Below, one piece after another: positions 21,401-31,890 of a stretch of DNA of 64,000 bases (positions are counted from its first letter, which is position 1; each line of letters begins with the position of its first letter). This DNA is from Tremella fuciformis (lineage: Eukaryota; Basidiomycota; Tremellomycetes; Tremellales; Tremellaceae). The DNA lies in NCBI GenBank assembly GCA_032768795.1, contig CP136498.1, positions 310,001 to 374,000 on the forward strand, given 5' to 3'. A program made the translations under genes and the position numbers. The notes beneath the pieces were generated by a model, which was not told where the DNA came from, did no database searches, and saw only the letters and a program-made list of their open reading frames with translations.

Positions 21401-22737
21401 TCTCAGGACGGGATTTCGACGAACTCTTTGCATCGGTCACCCACAAGTCTTCATTCCGCCTATTCCTCACCATCGTTAACTACCTCGACTGGGAATGCGA
21501 CCAAATCGACATCATCGGCGCATTCCTCAAGGCCAACATCGACAAGGACATCTTCATCGAGCCACCAGAAGGTAGCGACATCGCTGCCGATCACGTCCTG
21601 CACCTCCGGAAGTCATTATACGGTCTCCGACAATCACCGCACTTGTTCAACAAGCGCCTCGACGAGTTCCTACGGGAGCTAGGCTTCAAACCAACCCTAG
21701 CGGACCCATGCATCTACTCGCTGCGACAAGGACACAAGCGGTGCATGATCTCAGTCCATGTTGACGACATGCTCATAGCCGGCAACGATCGATCAACAAT
21801 CGACGAGATCAAGCGGAGGATCGACAAGGAACTTGAGTGCAAGGATCAAGGACCGGTCTCATACTTCCTCGGTATCAACATCTACCGAGACAGGCCAAAC
21901 AAGAAGATGTACCTATCACAAGAGCACTACATCGAGGCAGTTCTTCAACGCTTCGGTGAAACCGGGAAAGCCTGCAAGACAATCTTGCCAGACGCAAAGC
22001 TCGTCGAGGCTACGCCAAAGGAGGTCGAGGAGGCTCGAGACAAACCGTTTCCTGCACTCGCCGGGTCAATCCTCTATATCGCCACTATCACCCGACCCGA
22101 CATCGCCTACGCAGCCTCACTGCTGTGTCGCTTCATAAGCAAATGGTCACTCGCGCATTGGAGGGCCGCAAAGCACCTACTGAGGTATCTTCGAGGAACC
22201 TCGGATCTTGCTCTCACCTTCGATGCTCATGGAGGGAGACGAGCACTGTTGGGATGGGCGGACGCAGACTGGGGTGGATGTCTCGATACACGCCGATCAA
22301 CAACTGGCTATATCTTCAACACCTACGGAGGCATCGTATCATGGAAAAGCAGGCGACAACCGACAGTCGCACTGTCAACGACACAGGCAGAGCTCCTTGC
22401 ATCGACAGAAGCGGGCAAAGAGGCAATATGGCTCAGGCAACTATTGAACGACCTCGACCTAGGCATAGATGGAGCAGTGCCCATCTACAACGACAACAAT
22501 GGGGCCATTCAACTGGCCAAACATCAACACGGGTTCAAGTTGAACAAAGCATTCGACATGCGAGCCCAGTGGATACGAGAGCATCAAGCTGGTGGTCTGC
22601 TTGAGCTCAAATACACACCAACGGACAGCAATCGAGCCGACATCCTGACCAAGACCCTTTCGGCCGAGAAGACAAGACAGCTCCGGCAGTTACTGGGATT
22701 GGAAAGACAAGGAGAAGGAGGGCAGATGAGTCAATAG
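18445..22737 (+). CDS. Ty1/copia Gag-Pol polyprotein, intact
   Basis: 1430 residues, no stop or frameshift. The start ATG follows about 100 nt of leader. Domains in order are: gag with GRDNYAQWV; zinc knuckle CIHHPDQGRHSTDEC near residue 250; protease DSGA near 345; integrase HHCC (WHKRLGHSN, CMDCLKGK) and DDE residues (VDLWGP, SDQGGEF, SRVERV); an acidic linker (LDEDDDTSIELNEIV); reverse transcriptase with VDDM; and RNase H with its Asp-Glu-Asp set intact. Gag and Pol share one frame, as in many fungal and plant copia elements, so no frameshift is needed. Almost identical to the gag half of the host copy at 16295 and to the pol half of the copy at 10486. Confidence 0.96.
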   Translation: MPSVQTVKEERKLNGRDNYAQWVREIRVVLGSAGLVPHITKDASAIRALVEARYPVSSPATAAETSKRAVALYEHEKEQSTALSTLYGSLTETVQNKLPSNLIDFENPQPKGLYDHLVTTYGADNGSRLAELWSSIFGETIPENEDPEPHLTAIRSQLAEITSSAITSKLTLEQFANQIGAYAAIRRLPSSYSLLASTFYSGTSSNKIHLDEVIDRVADEHRRRQQKGESVNEMGMLSKSLQKPASKRCIHHPDQGRHSTDECWKVIGVPKHIQEQRSAREAAKGRKQGGQAKKAREQMESEDDSSSESKRGSSRETKEEGYYATEIALHANDNLPSTSIIIDSGATSPFIKDKHLLSHLTKLDKAVKIQIGDGSIVEATHSGRLTFNNVWYNNALYVPSFSHNLLSTQRLGPYTGTHWRFSKDSATLVEKGKVILRGKKLGNLWVVDDTPVRTTSRIHRALQAIENTEAEDTRLLTWHKRLGHSNMRKVWELGKEGKLGAKWTGSFRRVECMDCLKGKATRSASLPNPRRASKPLVEVSVDLWGPATVQSREGFQYFLTCYDDHSKYVQAIPLKKKSDAAEALQDYIKLAENQLDRTVKTIRSDQGGEFTSKEFSHWCKSKGIEHTLTPTDAHNQNSRVERVHLTILNDIRTCLADSNLSSQFWVDALRYVVFTRNRLPDSQGKIPVALFRPHHDIDIRYEGMQPFGQHCIYRVVSPASKLDERGQCGRLLGYTEGSWGYKVLTQTNRVIASRDVTFITGKKTTPRSDEPRRILEPPQPEPRQASTSLDEDDDTSIELNEIVEAGEAPEEEEQREEMDDIPPQAVPRQGRGWANEYIREDAPSPEPNPDDGPEDPDRRLNQPIEADADEPRRSGRLAGQEPSHHPLHDIDMDYNRVAIEHALSAQSLTNPQSYTEARRAADWEEWNRAMDEEMTKMEKYGVWEKVPRENHRTLTGKWVFTRKIDGDTGKASQYKARFVVRGFQQVSGRDFDELFASVTHKSSFRLFLTIVNYLDWECDQIDIIGAFLKANIDKDIFIEPPEGSDIAADHVLHLRKSLYGLRQSPHLFNKRLDEFLRELGFKPTLADPCIYSLRQGHKRCMISVHVDDMLIAGNDRSTIDEIKRRIDKELECKDQGPVSYFLGINIYRDRPNKKMYLSQEHYIEAVLQRFGETGKACKTILPDAKLVEATPKEVEEARDKPFPALAGSILYIATITRPDIAYAASLLCRFISKWSLAHWRAAKHLLRYLRGTSDLALTFDAHGGRRALLGWADADWGGCLDTRRSTTGYIFNTYGGIVSWKSRRQPTVALSTTQAELLASTEAGKEAIWLRQLLNDLDLGIDGAVPIYNDNNGAIQLAKHQHGFKLNKAFDMRAQWIREHQAGGLLELKYTPTDSNRADILTKTLSAEKTRQLRQLLGLERQGEGGQMSQ

Positions 22738-22745
22738 ACATGCTC

Positions 22746-22756
22746 GCGAGGGGAGG
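22746..22756 (+). other. Polypurine tract
   Basis: GCGAGGGGAGG lies directly before the 3' LTR. The same tract precedes the LTR at 25657, and its complement follows the LTR ending at 10466. This is the expected primer for plus-strand synthesis. Confidence 0.75.
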
Positions 22757-23074
22757 CGACGGAAATAGGTGGTACGCTCACATGAGCTTGACTCATCTTC
22801 GAGTAACCTCGTCGAGGCTACTCGATCCTCGACGAGGTTGTGCCTCGACGAGGTTCACCCTCGACGAGGCAGAGAAGCTGCCACCAACGATAACTCCGCT
22901 TATAACGCCGACACCCTCGACGACCTTGTAGAATGCCGCCGCCTGTTGCCCTCCTCATCACTCATAGCAAGTGCTGAGCGGGCAACAGGTAAGTCCGAAT
23001 GCATCACTCATAGCAAGTGCTGAGCGGGCAACAGGTGACCGGAATCCCATTGCCTCAGAGCTAAGATTCCGTCG
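22757..23074 (+). mobile_element. LTR-A, 3' LTR of the young element
   Basis: 318 bp, identical by eye to 18030-18347. Followed by GTCGG, the right copy of the duplication, and then by the resumed integrase frame of the host element. Confidence 0.94.
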
Positions 23075-25656
23075 GTCGGATGCAGCCGAAGCACTGCAAG
23101 ACTATATCAAGTTGGCAGAGAATCAGCTTGATCGAACAGTCAAGACCATCCGCTCAGACCAAGGAGGCGAATTCACGAGCAAGGAATTCAGCCACTGGTG
23201 CAAAAGCAAGGGAATTGAGCACACCCTTACGCCGACCGACGCACACAACCAAAACAGTCGAGTCGAGCGCGTCCATCTCACCATCCTCAATGACATCCGG
23301 ACATGTCTTGCGGACTCGAACTTGCCAATCCAGTTCTGGGTAGATGCACTGCGATATGTAGTCTTCACTCGGAACAGGCTACCAGGCTCCCACGCGAAAA
23401 TCCCGATAACGCTCTTCCGACCAAACCACGACATCGACCTGCAGTACCAGGGGATGCAGCCATTCGGCCATCACTGCATCTATCGAGTTGTGAACCCCGC
23501 ATCGAAGCTCGACGAGCGGGGACAATGCGGTCGACTGCTGGGGTACACAGAAGGGAGCTGGGGCTACAAGGTGCTGACCCAATCCAACAGGGTCATCGCA
23601 AGCCGAGACGTCACATTCATCACGGGCAGGAAGACAACGCCCAGTTCAGATGAACCACGACAGATCCTGGAGCCGCCTCAACCTGGACCTCGACAACCAT
23701 CGACGAGCCTCGACGAGGATGACGATACATCCATCGAGCTGAACGAGATAGTCGAGGCAGGGGAGGCACCAGAAGAAGAGGAACAAGGGGAAGAGATGGA
23801 CGACATACCTCCCCAAGCCGTACCCAGGCAAGGAAGAGGCTGGGTCAATGAGTACATCCGAGAGGATGCACCGAGCCCGGAACCGAATCCCGACGACGGA
23901 CCAGAGGATCCCGATCGTCGACTAAACGAGCTCACAGCGGCCGATGCAGATGAGCCAAGACGGTCGGGGAGACTAGCGGGCCAAGAACCTAGTCATCACC
24001 CTCTGCACGACATCGACATGGACTATAACCGAGTAGCCATAGAGCACGCGTTATCAGCCCAGTCACTCAACAACCCCCAGTCGTACACCAAAGCTCGTCG
24101 AGCCGCAGACTGGGAGGATTGGAAATCGGCCATGGACGAGGAGATGGGAAAGATGGAGAAGTACGGAGTGTGGGAGATGGTTCCCAAGGAGAATCACCGC
24201 ACTCTTACAGGCAAATGGGTATTCACCCGCAAGATCGACGGGGACACGGGCAAAGCGAGTCAGCACAAGGCCAGATTCGTTGTGAGAGGATTTCAACAAG
24301 TCTCAGGACGAGACTTCGACGAACTCTTTGCTTCGGTCACCCACAAGTCATCATTCCGCCTGTTCCTCTCCATCGTCAACTACCTCGACTGGGAATGCGA
24401 CCAAATAGATATCATTGGAGCATTCCTCAAGGCCAACATCGACAAGGACATCTTCATCGAGCCACCAGAAGGCAGCGACATCGCCGCCGGACACGTTCTG
24501 CACCTCCGGAAATCACTATACGGTCTCCGACAATCACCGCACTTGTTCAACAAGCGCCTCGACGAGTTCCTACGGGAGCTAGGCTTCAAACCGACCCTAG
24601 CGGATCCATGCATCTACTCGCTGCGACAAGGACACAAGCGGTGCATGATCTCAGTCCACGTTGACGACATGCTCATAGCCGGCAACGATCGATCAACAAT
24701 TGACGAGATCAAACGGAAGATCAACAAGGAACTCGAGTGCAAGGACCAAGGACCGGTCTCTTACTTCCTCGGTATCAACATCTACCGAGATAGGTCAAAC
24801 AAGAAGATGTACCTGTCACAAGAGCACTACATCGAGGCAGTTCTTCAACGCTTCGGTGAACCCGGCAAAGCCTGCAAGACAATCTTGCCTGACGCAAAGC
24901 TCGTCGAGGCTACGCCAAAGGAGGTCGACGAGGCTCGAGATAAACCATTTCCAGCACTCGCCGGGTCAATCCTCTATATTGCCACGATCACCCGACCCGA
25001 CATCGCCTACGCAGCATCACTGCTCTGTCGCTTCATCAGCAAATGGTCACTCGCACATTGGAGGGCCGCAAAGCACCTATTAAGGTACCTGCGAGGAACA
25101 TCAGATCTCGCACTCACCTTTGACGCACATGCAGGAAGAAGAGCACTGCTAGGCTGGGCAGACGCAGACTGGGGTGGATGTCTCGACACACGTCGATCTA
25201 CAACCGGCTACGTCTTCAATACATACGGGGGCATTGTGTCATGGAAAAGCAGGCGACAACCGACAGTCGCACTCTCGACGACACAGGCCAAACTCCTAGC
25301 ATCAACAGAAGCGGGCAAAGAGGCAATATGGCTCAGGCAATTATTGAACGACCTCGACCTCGGTATAGATGGGGCAGTGCCCATCTACAACGACAACAAT
25401 GGAGCCATTCAACTGGCCAAACATCAACACGGGTTCAAGCTGAACAAAGCATTCGACATGCGAGCCCAGTGGATACGAGAGCATCAAGCTGGTGGACTGC
25501 TTGAGCTCAAATACACACCAACGGACAGCAACCGAGCCGACATCCTGACCAAGAACCTTTCGGCCGAGAAGACGAGACAGCTTCGGCAGCTACTGGGCTT
25601 GGGAAGACAAGGAGAAGCAGAGCAGCAGAGTCAATAGACATGCTCGCGAGGGGAGG

Positions 25657-25974
25657 CGACGGAAATAGGTAGTACGCTCACATGAGCTTGACTCAGCCTC
25701 GAGTAGCCTCGTCGAGGCACACACATCCTCGACAAGGTTGTGCCTCGACGAGGTTCATTCTCGACGAGGCAGGGGAAGCTGCCACAACGATAACTCCGCA
25801 TATAACGCCGACACCCTCGACGACCTTGTAGAATGCCGCCGCCTGTTGCCCTCCTCATCACTCATAGCAAGTGCTGAGCGGGCAACAGGTAAGTCCGAAT
25901 GCATCACTCATAGCAAGTGCTGAGCGGGCAACAGGTGACCGGAATCCCATTGCCTCAGAGCTAAGATTCCGTCG
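25657..25974 (+). mobile_element. LTR-A subtype 2, 3' LTR of the split copia element
   Basis: 318 bp of the subtype seen at 14885, not of the subtype at this element's own 5' end (15880). Followed by CAGCT, the complement of AGCTG at 15203. Confidence 0.92.
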
Positions 25975-27534
25975 CAGCTCTGCTTGGCTCGGCTTGAGAG
26001 GGGCCCAGAGAGAGATATTGACGCCGTTGATAACACAGTGACCCGCGCCGAGATTGAGGCCGCCCCCCCCCCTCCCCTCCCCTCCCGCAAGAACAGCAGA
26101 TGCTATGCCTCAGGACGCGCACCACGCAGTGGTTTGCTGCATCAGAACGCCCCTGGCTCGGACTTTGCACCAGTTGCAACGACTCCTCCCAAGCTCGAAA
26201 CAGGGGGTGAATGAGCCATGGCTCGTTTGCAGCGCCCCGATTATCCACCCATATCTGACGACGACTTGTTCCCGCTTGGATCCGATGTGCAAGCTCCGTT
26301 CAATCGAATGCCCATGGTGAACGGAGGAAGGGCGGAATGAAGCGCATGTCCCAGCGCAAGGGCACAAGGAAGGAAGACCTGGGGCAGCGGGAAGTTTGGC
26401 AAGTTCACACGAATGTTTGAGCAGGTGGGCCGGGAGTGCGCACAGGTGAGGAGAAGTTGCTGAGATCCAGATAAACCCCCTGGCTGATTCTGCAGAACAC
26501 ATACTGCGCATTGCAGCGGGTGCTGGTTCTGGTGCTGGTGCTGGTGCTGGTGCTGGTGCTGGTGCTGGTGCTGGTGCTGGTGCTGGTGCTGGTGCTGGTG
26601 CTGGTGCTGGTGCTGGTGCGGTGGGATGTTGTGGCGCATGCAAAGTACTGGATGCTTGTCAGGGGTTGGGCTGACCCCATCATATCATTTGGCCGCCAAG
26701 GAGAGGACTAACGTGCACATGTCCAATAACTTCATCTCTGACCTGCCACGGAAGACGCAAAGCACCTCTGGATGCCAAAAGCGGTCTCCGTTGGGCCGCC
26801 TGTGTCACAACGGACGTAGGGAGATCACATGGAAGCCACGTGGGGAGACGGAGCTCGGACTCGTTGATTCAACGCATCACTTGCCGAGCTCACCGAGGGA
26901 CGACGGATACTTAGGGAGACTGGGCGCGCAATACGTTCCGTAGTCTTCTCCCAATTGTTGTTCTCTGCAGACACGTAGACTGCCTGCTCCGTCCCGTTGC
27001 TTGGCTTGCCAGCGACACTGAGTCCCCCGCCGAGTTCCCCATCTATCTCTCTCAACTCGCTCTCGCTCGTCAAGTTCACCTTCCCGCTTGCCGAGTTCAG
27101 CAAGTCCCTCGCCGCACCCCTCGCTCAACCCATTCATGTCCTCGAGCTCAGCGAGTCCCTCGCGGAGCCTTTCGCCCAACTCGCTCATACCTATCAACGC
27201 CCATGGCTCCCACGTCGACCGTTTGGAGTACGTGCCCGCCGGGCCCTGGACAGAGAAGGCGGTCGTCGTGACAGCCTGGTTGGGTTGAGGAGGAGAGATA
27301 GACTGTTGGGGACTCGGGAGTTCGGGGTCTGCTGACCAGCGCAACGATAGCCTACATGCATCCAGATTTACTTGCTGATGTCCTCCAGACCATTCCGCTG
27401 GATTGATGCAGGGGAAGCCAAGGGCATGGAATGACCAAGAACAAAAGGGGAGAAGGAAGAGATACCTTGTTCGGTGGTACTGTAACATCACCTGAGCGAC
27501 ACGTAAGACCCTTTCCCCTTTTTGCCACATTCGG
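25975..27534. other. No confident gene; simple repeats
   Basis: Holds a C-rich run near 26065 and a hexanucleotide array at 26521. Frames around 26880-27300 encode imprecise LAEFSKSLA-type repeats and show no family motif or introns. Confidence 0.45.
26521..26619. repeat. GGTGCT hexanucleotide array
   Basis: About 15 near-perfect GGTGCT units. It is open in all plus frames and on the minus strand gives Pro-Ala, His-Gln or Ser-Thr runs. These are by-products of the repeat, not genes. Confidence 0.92.
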
Positions 27535-27922
27535 TGCCCATGATCACCAACGCACGCCTACAACCTTTGTCCCAGCCCAGCACGCCTGTCAGACACGTGA
27601 GCCTATCATTGAGCCTCGAGTAGCGTCAACGAGCCTCGAGTAGCCTCGATGACTCTCGAGCTCAAGCCTCGTTGATGGTGTTTCAAGGAGAAAGCCCGAC
27701 GCGGTGCAGAGGAGGGCACGGGTGATATATATACAAGTCCTCACCCGTAGACCGTCCTTGGCACCGTGGTATTGAGTCCCATGGATAGAGAGTAACGGCA
27801 CAGCCGTGTTGTCGACACACGAGAGGCTGTAGGACACACCTTCTCGTGGAGAACAGAGACAGATCAACAGAGAGCACGTGTGAGAGGGCCTATCAGTTGA
27901 TGACTGGCCTGGCCCCGTGACA
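27535..27922 (+). mobile_element. LTR-B copy, degraded 5' end
   Basis: Matches 45626-46010 from CATGATCACCAACGC to the end GGCCCCGTGACA. The first 20 or so bases are diverged. It is followed directly by an LTR-G-like fragment (27923-28010, CACTTGTTGAGACTCTACGAG). Confidence 0.75.
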
Positions 27923-28010
27923 CCTAGCCAGCCTCGGCTATCCTGTTTGACACTTGTTGAGACTCTACGAGGCCTTCAAGCCCTTGACATCCTTGTTTCT
28001 GCCCCCCTTA

Positions 28011-28377
28011 GCCTTTAATCTTGACTCTGAAATTGTGCAAGAGGGCCTCTGTCACGGAGGTGACAGCCACCGTACCCTATATGTACCAAAGACCGCGAGT
28101 CTAGCTGAGACTCGGGTCATCGTGACCCTTTTATGGTGCAGTGGTTTACTGTGCGTTGCCCTATGCTATTTGGTAGGTATAGGCCTCGTGACATAATAGT
28201 GTCACGGAGGTGACAGCCACCGTACCCTATATGTACCAAAGACCGCGAGTCTAGCTGAGACTCGGGTCATCGTGACCCTTTTATGGTGCAGTGGTTTACT
28301 GTGCGTTGCCCTATGCTATTTGGTAGGTATAGGCCTCGTGACAGCCTCTACCAACAGGAAAGTGCAGCATTGTGACA
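28011..28377 (-). mobile_element. LTR-C fragment, split by an LTR-D pair
   Basis: 28011-28049 and 28344-28377 match the end of LTR-C as seen at 50360-50419 (TTGTGCRAGAGGGCCTC, then ACAGGAAAGTGCAGCATTG). Between them sits the LTR-D pair with duplication GCCTC. Confidence 0.75.
28050..28343. mobile_element. Two identical LTR-D copies six bases apart
   Basis: 28050-28193 and 28200-28343 are identical 144-bp units, each starting TGTCACGGAGGTG and ending CCTCGTGACA, separated only by TAATAG. The pair as a whole is flanked by GCCTC (28045-28049, 28344-28348), so it entered or was reduced as a single insertion. There is no internal region. Confidence 0.88.
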
Positions 28378-28616
28378 CATGCTGACATTGCCCCACATAC
28401 TGAGATGAGACCTTGATTGTCTTTGTGCAATCTCAGGGGCACAAAGTACGGGGGTTCCACATGACACCACTTTTTTAACGATAAGTGGGTGGGCAAAGTA
28501 CATCAACGCACACGCGACTACCGTGTCTGTGTTTCAGCAGTACCCGTGCTCTTACTCTACTGTTCAGCCTGGCCCCCATCTTGCTCCCTCCTTCCCAATT
28601 CTTCAGCCAAGACAGG

Positions 28617-31600
28617 ATGGTCCGACTAGCAGAGCCGCCCGACTACAAATTATGGAACCCACATTATCGCGCTCGGGTCGTCAACGACGACATGCCCGTT
28701 GATGGATCAACCCCGTCACTTGACATTGAATCCCTCCGTCGCCGTCATCAGATCCTTTCCACCTTACCCATCGATGTCATGTCCAGACATACATGGTACT
28801 TTCCAAATCAACTCGTCCTCCGACCTTCATCTCAAGCGTCTCGATCACCCGCCTTTCTCAAAATCGCGAAAATGTATCAGAGCGGTTCGAGCCCCGAAGG
28901 CTTGAGAGAAGAAGCGGATCTTCAACTCTTGGTGGAAGGAATGGTGGATGCACTGAGACAGGAAGATGAGATGAAGGCGATTCACGAAGCCTTACTAGTC
29001 GATGTGGATGAGAGGATCTTCAACATGTATCACGGGGAACACGTCGTGTTCATACCCGCTTTACAAGTCAAATCGGCGCCTGGGAACTTTATGAAGATGC
29101 TGGATGATCCGGCAGGAGGAGGGGCGATAATCGGATCAAAGTGGAAGGAGATGGTCCCTGTCGTTGCACTCATTCAGTCCAGCAAAGAGGGGACCACGTT
29201 GAAGAAGATGGCAAAGGAGACTGGTGAGTCTACTCCTCACTCTAGCTCGCGCTCGACCTGATTTTGATTTTACCCCTTTGGCGCATTGACAGTAGTGTGC
29301 TGACTATCTACAGTCGTGGTGGATCCATCACATACCCCGTCTGCGCCCGGTACCGCTTCCGCTTCTTCATCAGCCACCACATCGTCCCACGCTTCCCAAT
29401 CCACCGCTCACGGTCCAACGAAACCCGACTTGATCTTTCACCCCGCCGTATATGACATCGGTGTCTCTTATCGAGACCATCATCACCCCAATCGGACCCC
29501 AAACGATTCCAACCGGAGAGGCCCGATCTACCTCCTGATCGAAATCAAATTCTGTCCACCCCGTCCACCAACCTCAGGAAATGGCGAAAACATCAGACTG
29601 GAAGTGGATCCTGCGGTGTTCGAACTCCATATCAAAGCGGGGACTTATCAAGCGATGGTCTATCTACATATCGCCCACATGCTATGGGGCACAAGGCTCG
29701 CAATGGTCCAGATCAACGACACCTTTCTGAGGATCATGATTGATGAAAAGGGAAGATTCGTCTTGGAGACGGAAGAACTGGCCGAGGGGGAAAACACACG
29801 GACAGGCCGGACTCGGACCCGCAATACTGGGGTGAGTCCAGAGATGCTGAATCAGCATCGAGGGCGAAATCGAGGACGAAAGCTGATGGGAAAGATACCT
29901 ACCGAAGGATTCTCGTTCATACCATACGACCCGCGGCGTGTCAATACTTCAGACGTTTCGAAGACTGGCAAGGGCAAGGAGAAGCACACCACATCAAGTA
30001 TTGACCAATTGGACCGTGATCCAACCTTTTGGACGGCCGATTCTCACCTCTGACTCGTCTCCGGCGAAGGGCAGAATGATCTGGTCGCCCAAGCCGCTTG
30101 GCAAAAGATGTGTTATCTCGGTTTGTTCATGAGTGCAACTCATGCTTATTGTTTACCGCGATCGGACCGACCATCGGAAACAAATCGATCATCGGCGTTC
30201 GGTCCAGCTGGCCAAGGTGGTCCATCGGGGCAGAGAGGTGGAGATGAATCGTCATCTGCCATACTGGGGGCGACTCCAACCCCGACCGCGACCTCAACGG
30301 GTCGGACTTTCTACCTTGACGATAGCGTCAACACTCTGAACTCCCTCTCTACCACCGATCACCCCTTTACGCTGGATGACACTGTCGACGGTGCTGTCCA
30401 ATTATTCAAGTTGAAATCGGCGAATGACAGCAAGAGATATTCGAGATCCAGATCGGCTTCTGTCAGAAAGAAATCCTTTTCGCCTGTCAAGTTCCCCTCG
30501 ACTCCGATACCCAAACCCGACATGGATATCTTTGGGCCATCGAGTGGAAGGGATCTTTCGTCTGCGGCTGCTTCGGTGACCGTCCAGGATCAGGATCAGG
30601 TTCGGCTCAAGTCCGATACGCTAGATCGTGATTTTGATACTCCCGATACACCTCGTCCTTCTTCCTCTCGGATATCAACCACCACGACACCTCGTCCTTC
30701 TTTCCGGATTCCACCCACCATGCGCCAGTCCATCCGATGTCGACGACTTTCGTCGGCTGTCAAACCTGAAGTAGGCCCAACGGAGGAAGAACATAATGAC
30801 AAACCCACTCCTAAAGCCATCGGAGTATTAACACGATCTCTCAGATCGGCGATTGAAGGCCGCCAGCCAATCTCATACTCTCTTCCTCCTGCGGTGCCAC
30901 CAAGTCTGCCGAATGACATCGACGGCAGTGTTAACGTCTTCACCCCCATGCGCAAGATCATGAAGCGAGTCCCGACTTCATCTTCTCCCGCGAAAGGCAA
31001 AGGCATCCAAGAAGGAGAAAGGAGCTGTACGAAAGGGAAAAGCGGTCAAGAGGGGGAGACGGGAGCGACTCAAAGACATAAAGTGAAGGACGAGGCAGGC
31101 TGCAAACCTCAAAGTTCCAAGAGAGGTCGACGGGATGAAGACGATGATATGGATGGAGGAGGTCCATCTAACCGCGTTCGCTTCGGAGGTGGGTTCGGGC
31201 CTCAACAGGGAGGCGGTGATGGACCAGGAGGTGGACCAGGAGGTGGTGGTGGTGCTCGTAGTGGTCGTTGGGGAGGAGAAAGAGGAGGAGGTTCGACCAA
31301 GAGGAACGTCAAACCAACTGCGATGGGATCAGGCAAGACGAGGACGGTGGCATCAACATGTGAGTTTTGCATCTCTTTCTTCTGGCGGAGTAGCAGTTTG
31401 CATGCGGAGGCCATTCACTGACGGTGAAGATCGACGACACCTACTCGGACCTCGTCTGCTCAACGGTCTTACCCATGTCATCATACCTTCCGGACCGGTG
31501 TCCTATGTCGAGATTCCGTTCGTCTCAGTCAACCACGACCGTCCCGATGGGGAACATGCCGACGCCAACCCCACGCCGATAGATCCCCCACCGGACATGA

Positions 31601-31890
31601 AGATCGATGTCGACTGGTCTTACGTCCCCACATCCCTCAAGGATGAACCCTCCGTCGCGCCGGGTGGGGAGGAAAGAATGACCGTCGGGAATCATCTGCC
31701 GGGGGAGATGGAGGACAAGATCGAACAGAGCCGTCCGGACGCTCTCAAAACGTACACTTTGGCTCTGCGACACTTGAGGTCTACCGGTAGAGCGGTAAAG
31801 GTCGTCCATACGAGTGAGATGGAACACCTTCTCACCGAATTGGGCCAAGAACGTGTCCGGGTGCTCGAACGGATTCGCACCCGCGCCTGA
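28617..31890 (+). CDS. PD-(D/E)XK nuclease-like protein, 1019 residues
   Basis: Predicted exons are 28617-29223, 29314-30015, 30070-31359 and 31430-31890, keeping frame throughout. Introns are 90, 54 and 70 nt. Donors are GTGAGT, GTGATC and GTGAGT, and each has CTGAC near its CAG/AAG end. The second intron removes an in-frame stop at 30051. The start ATG at 28617 (caggATGG) follows a pyrimidine-rich leader. Core motifs are KPDLIF (Asp about 241), IYLLIEIK (Glu about 279, Lys about 281) and TYQAM (Gln about 315). This order and spacing are typical of the PD-(D/E)XK fold. Downstream lie a second helical block (QNDLVAQAAWQKMCYLG), a long Ser/Pro-rich part, a basic segment SSKRGRRDEDDD, a Gly-rich run near residue 820-840 and an ordered C-terminus with IDPPPDMKIDVDWSY. 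The PPxDxxxDVDW motif recurs in the broken relative at 36.7-38.6 kb. A role in DNA cleavage is inferred from motifs only. Confidence 0.75.

Larger units (their letters stand above)
18030..23074 (+). mobile_element. Young complete Ty1/copia element, 5045 bp
   Basis: Two LTRs of 318 bp (18030-18347, 22757-23074) that I see no difference between, a 5-bp duplication GTCGG, a primer-site candidate, a polypurine tract and an unbroken 1430-residue frame. It is nested in an older copy. Identical LTRs imply recent insertion, and the element looks capable of movement. Confidence 0.95.
16295..25637 (+). pseudogene. Ty1/copia Gag-Pol, split by a nested copy
   Basis: The coding part is 16295-18029 plus 23080-25637. 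Joined in place it would be 1430 codons, the same as the nested intact copy. The nested element (18030-23074) inserted in the integrase region after KKKS, leaving GTCGG on both sides (18025-18029, 23075-23079). The first part matches the nested copy's lineage. From about 23171 onward it belongs to the second lineage (NLPIQFWVDAL, SHAKIPITLF, NELTAADADEP). In RNase H the catalytic glutamate is lysine (STTQAKLLAST, near 25290), so the enzyme was probably already weakened. Reading directly through the inserted LTR adds a meaningless N-terminus to the second half. Confidence 0.9.

Noticed and set aside
22971..25637. An 888-codon frame starting inside an LTR.
   Set aside because: It is the second half of the split copia polyprotein read through the inserted 3' LTR, not a separate gene.
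26110..26683. Proteins with long Pro-Ala, His-Gln or Ser-Thr runs.
   Set aside because: Produced by the GGTGCT array being open in several frames.
30051..30053. A stop codon dividing 28617-31890 into two genes.
   Set aside because: A 54-nt intron (30016-30069, CTCTGAC branch) removes it without changing frame, and no promoter-like gap lies between. Treated as one gene, though the donor GTGATC is weak.
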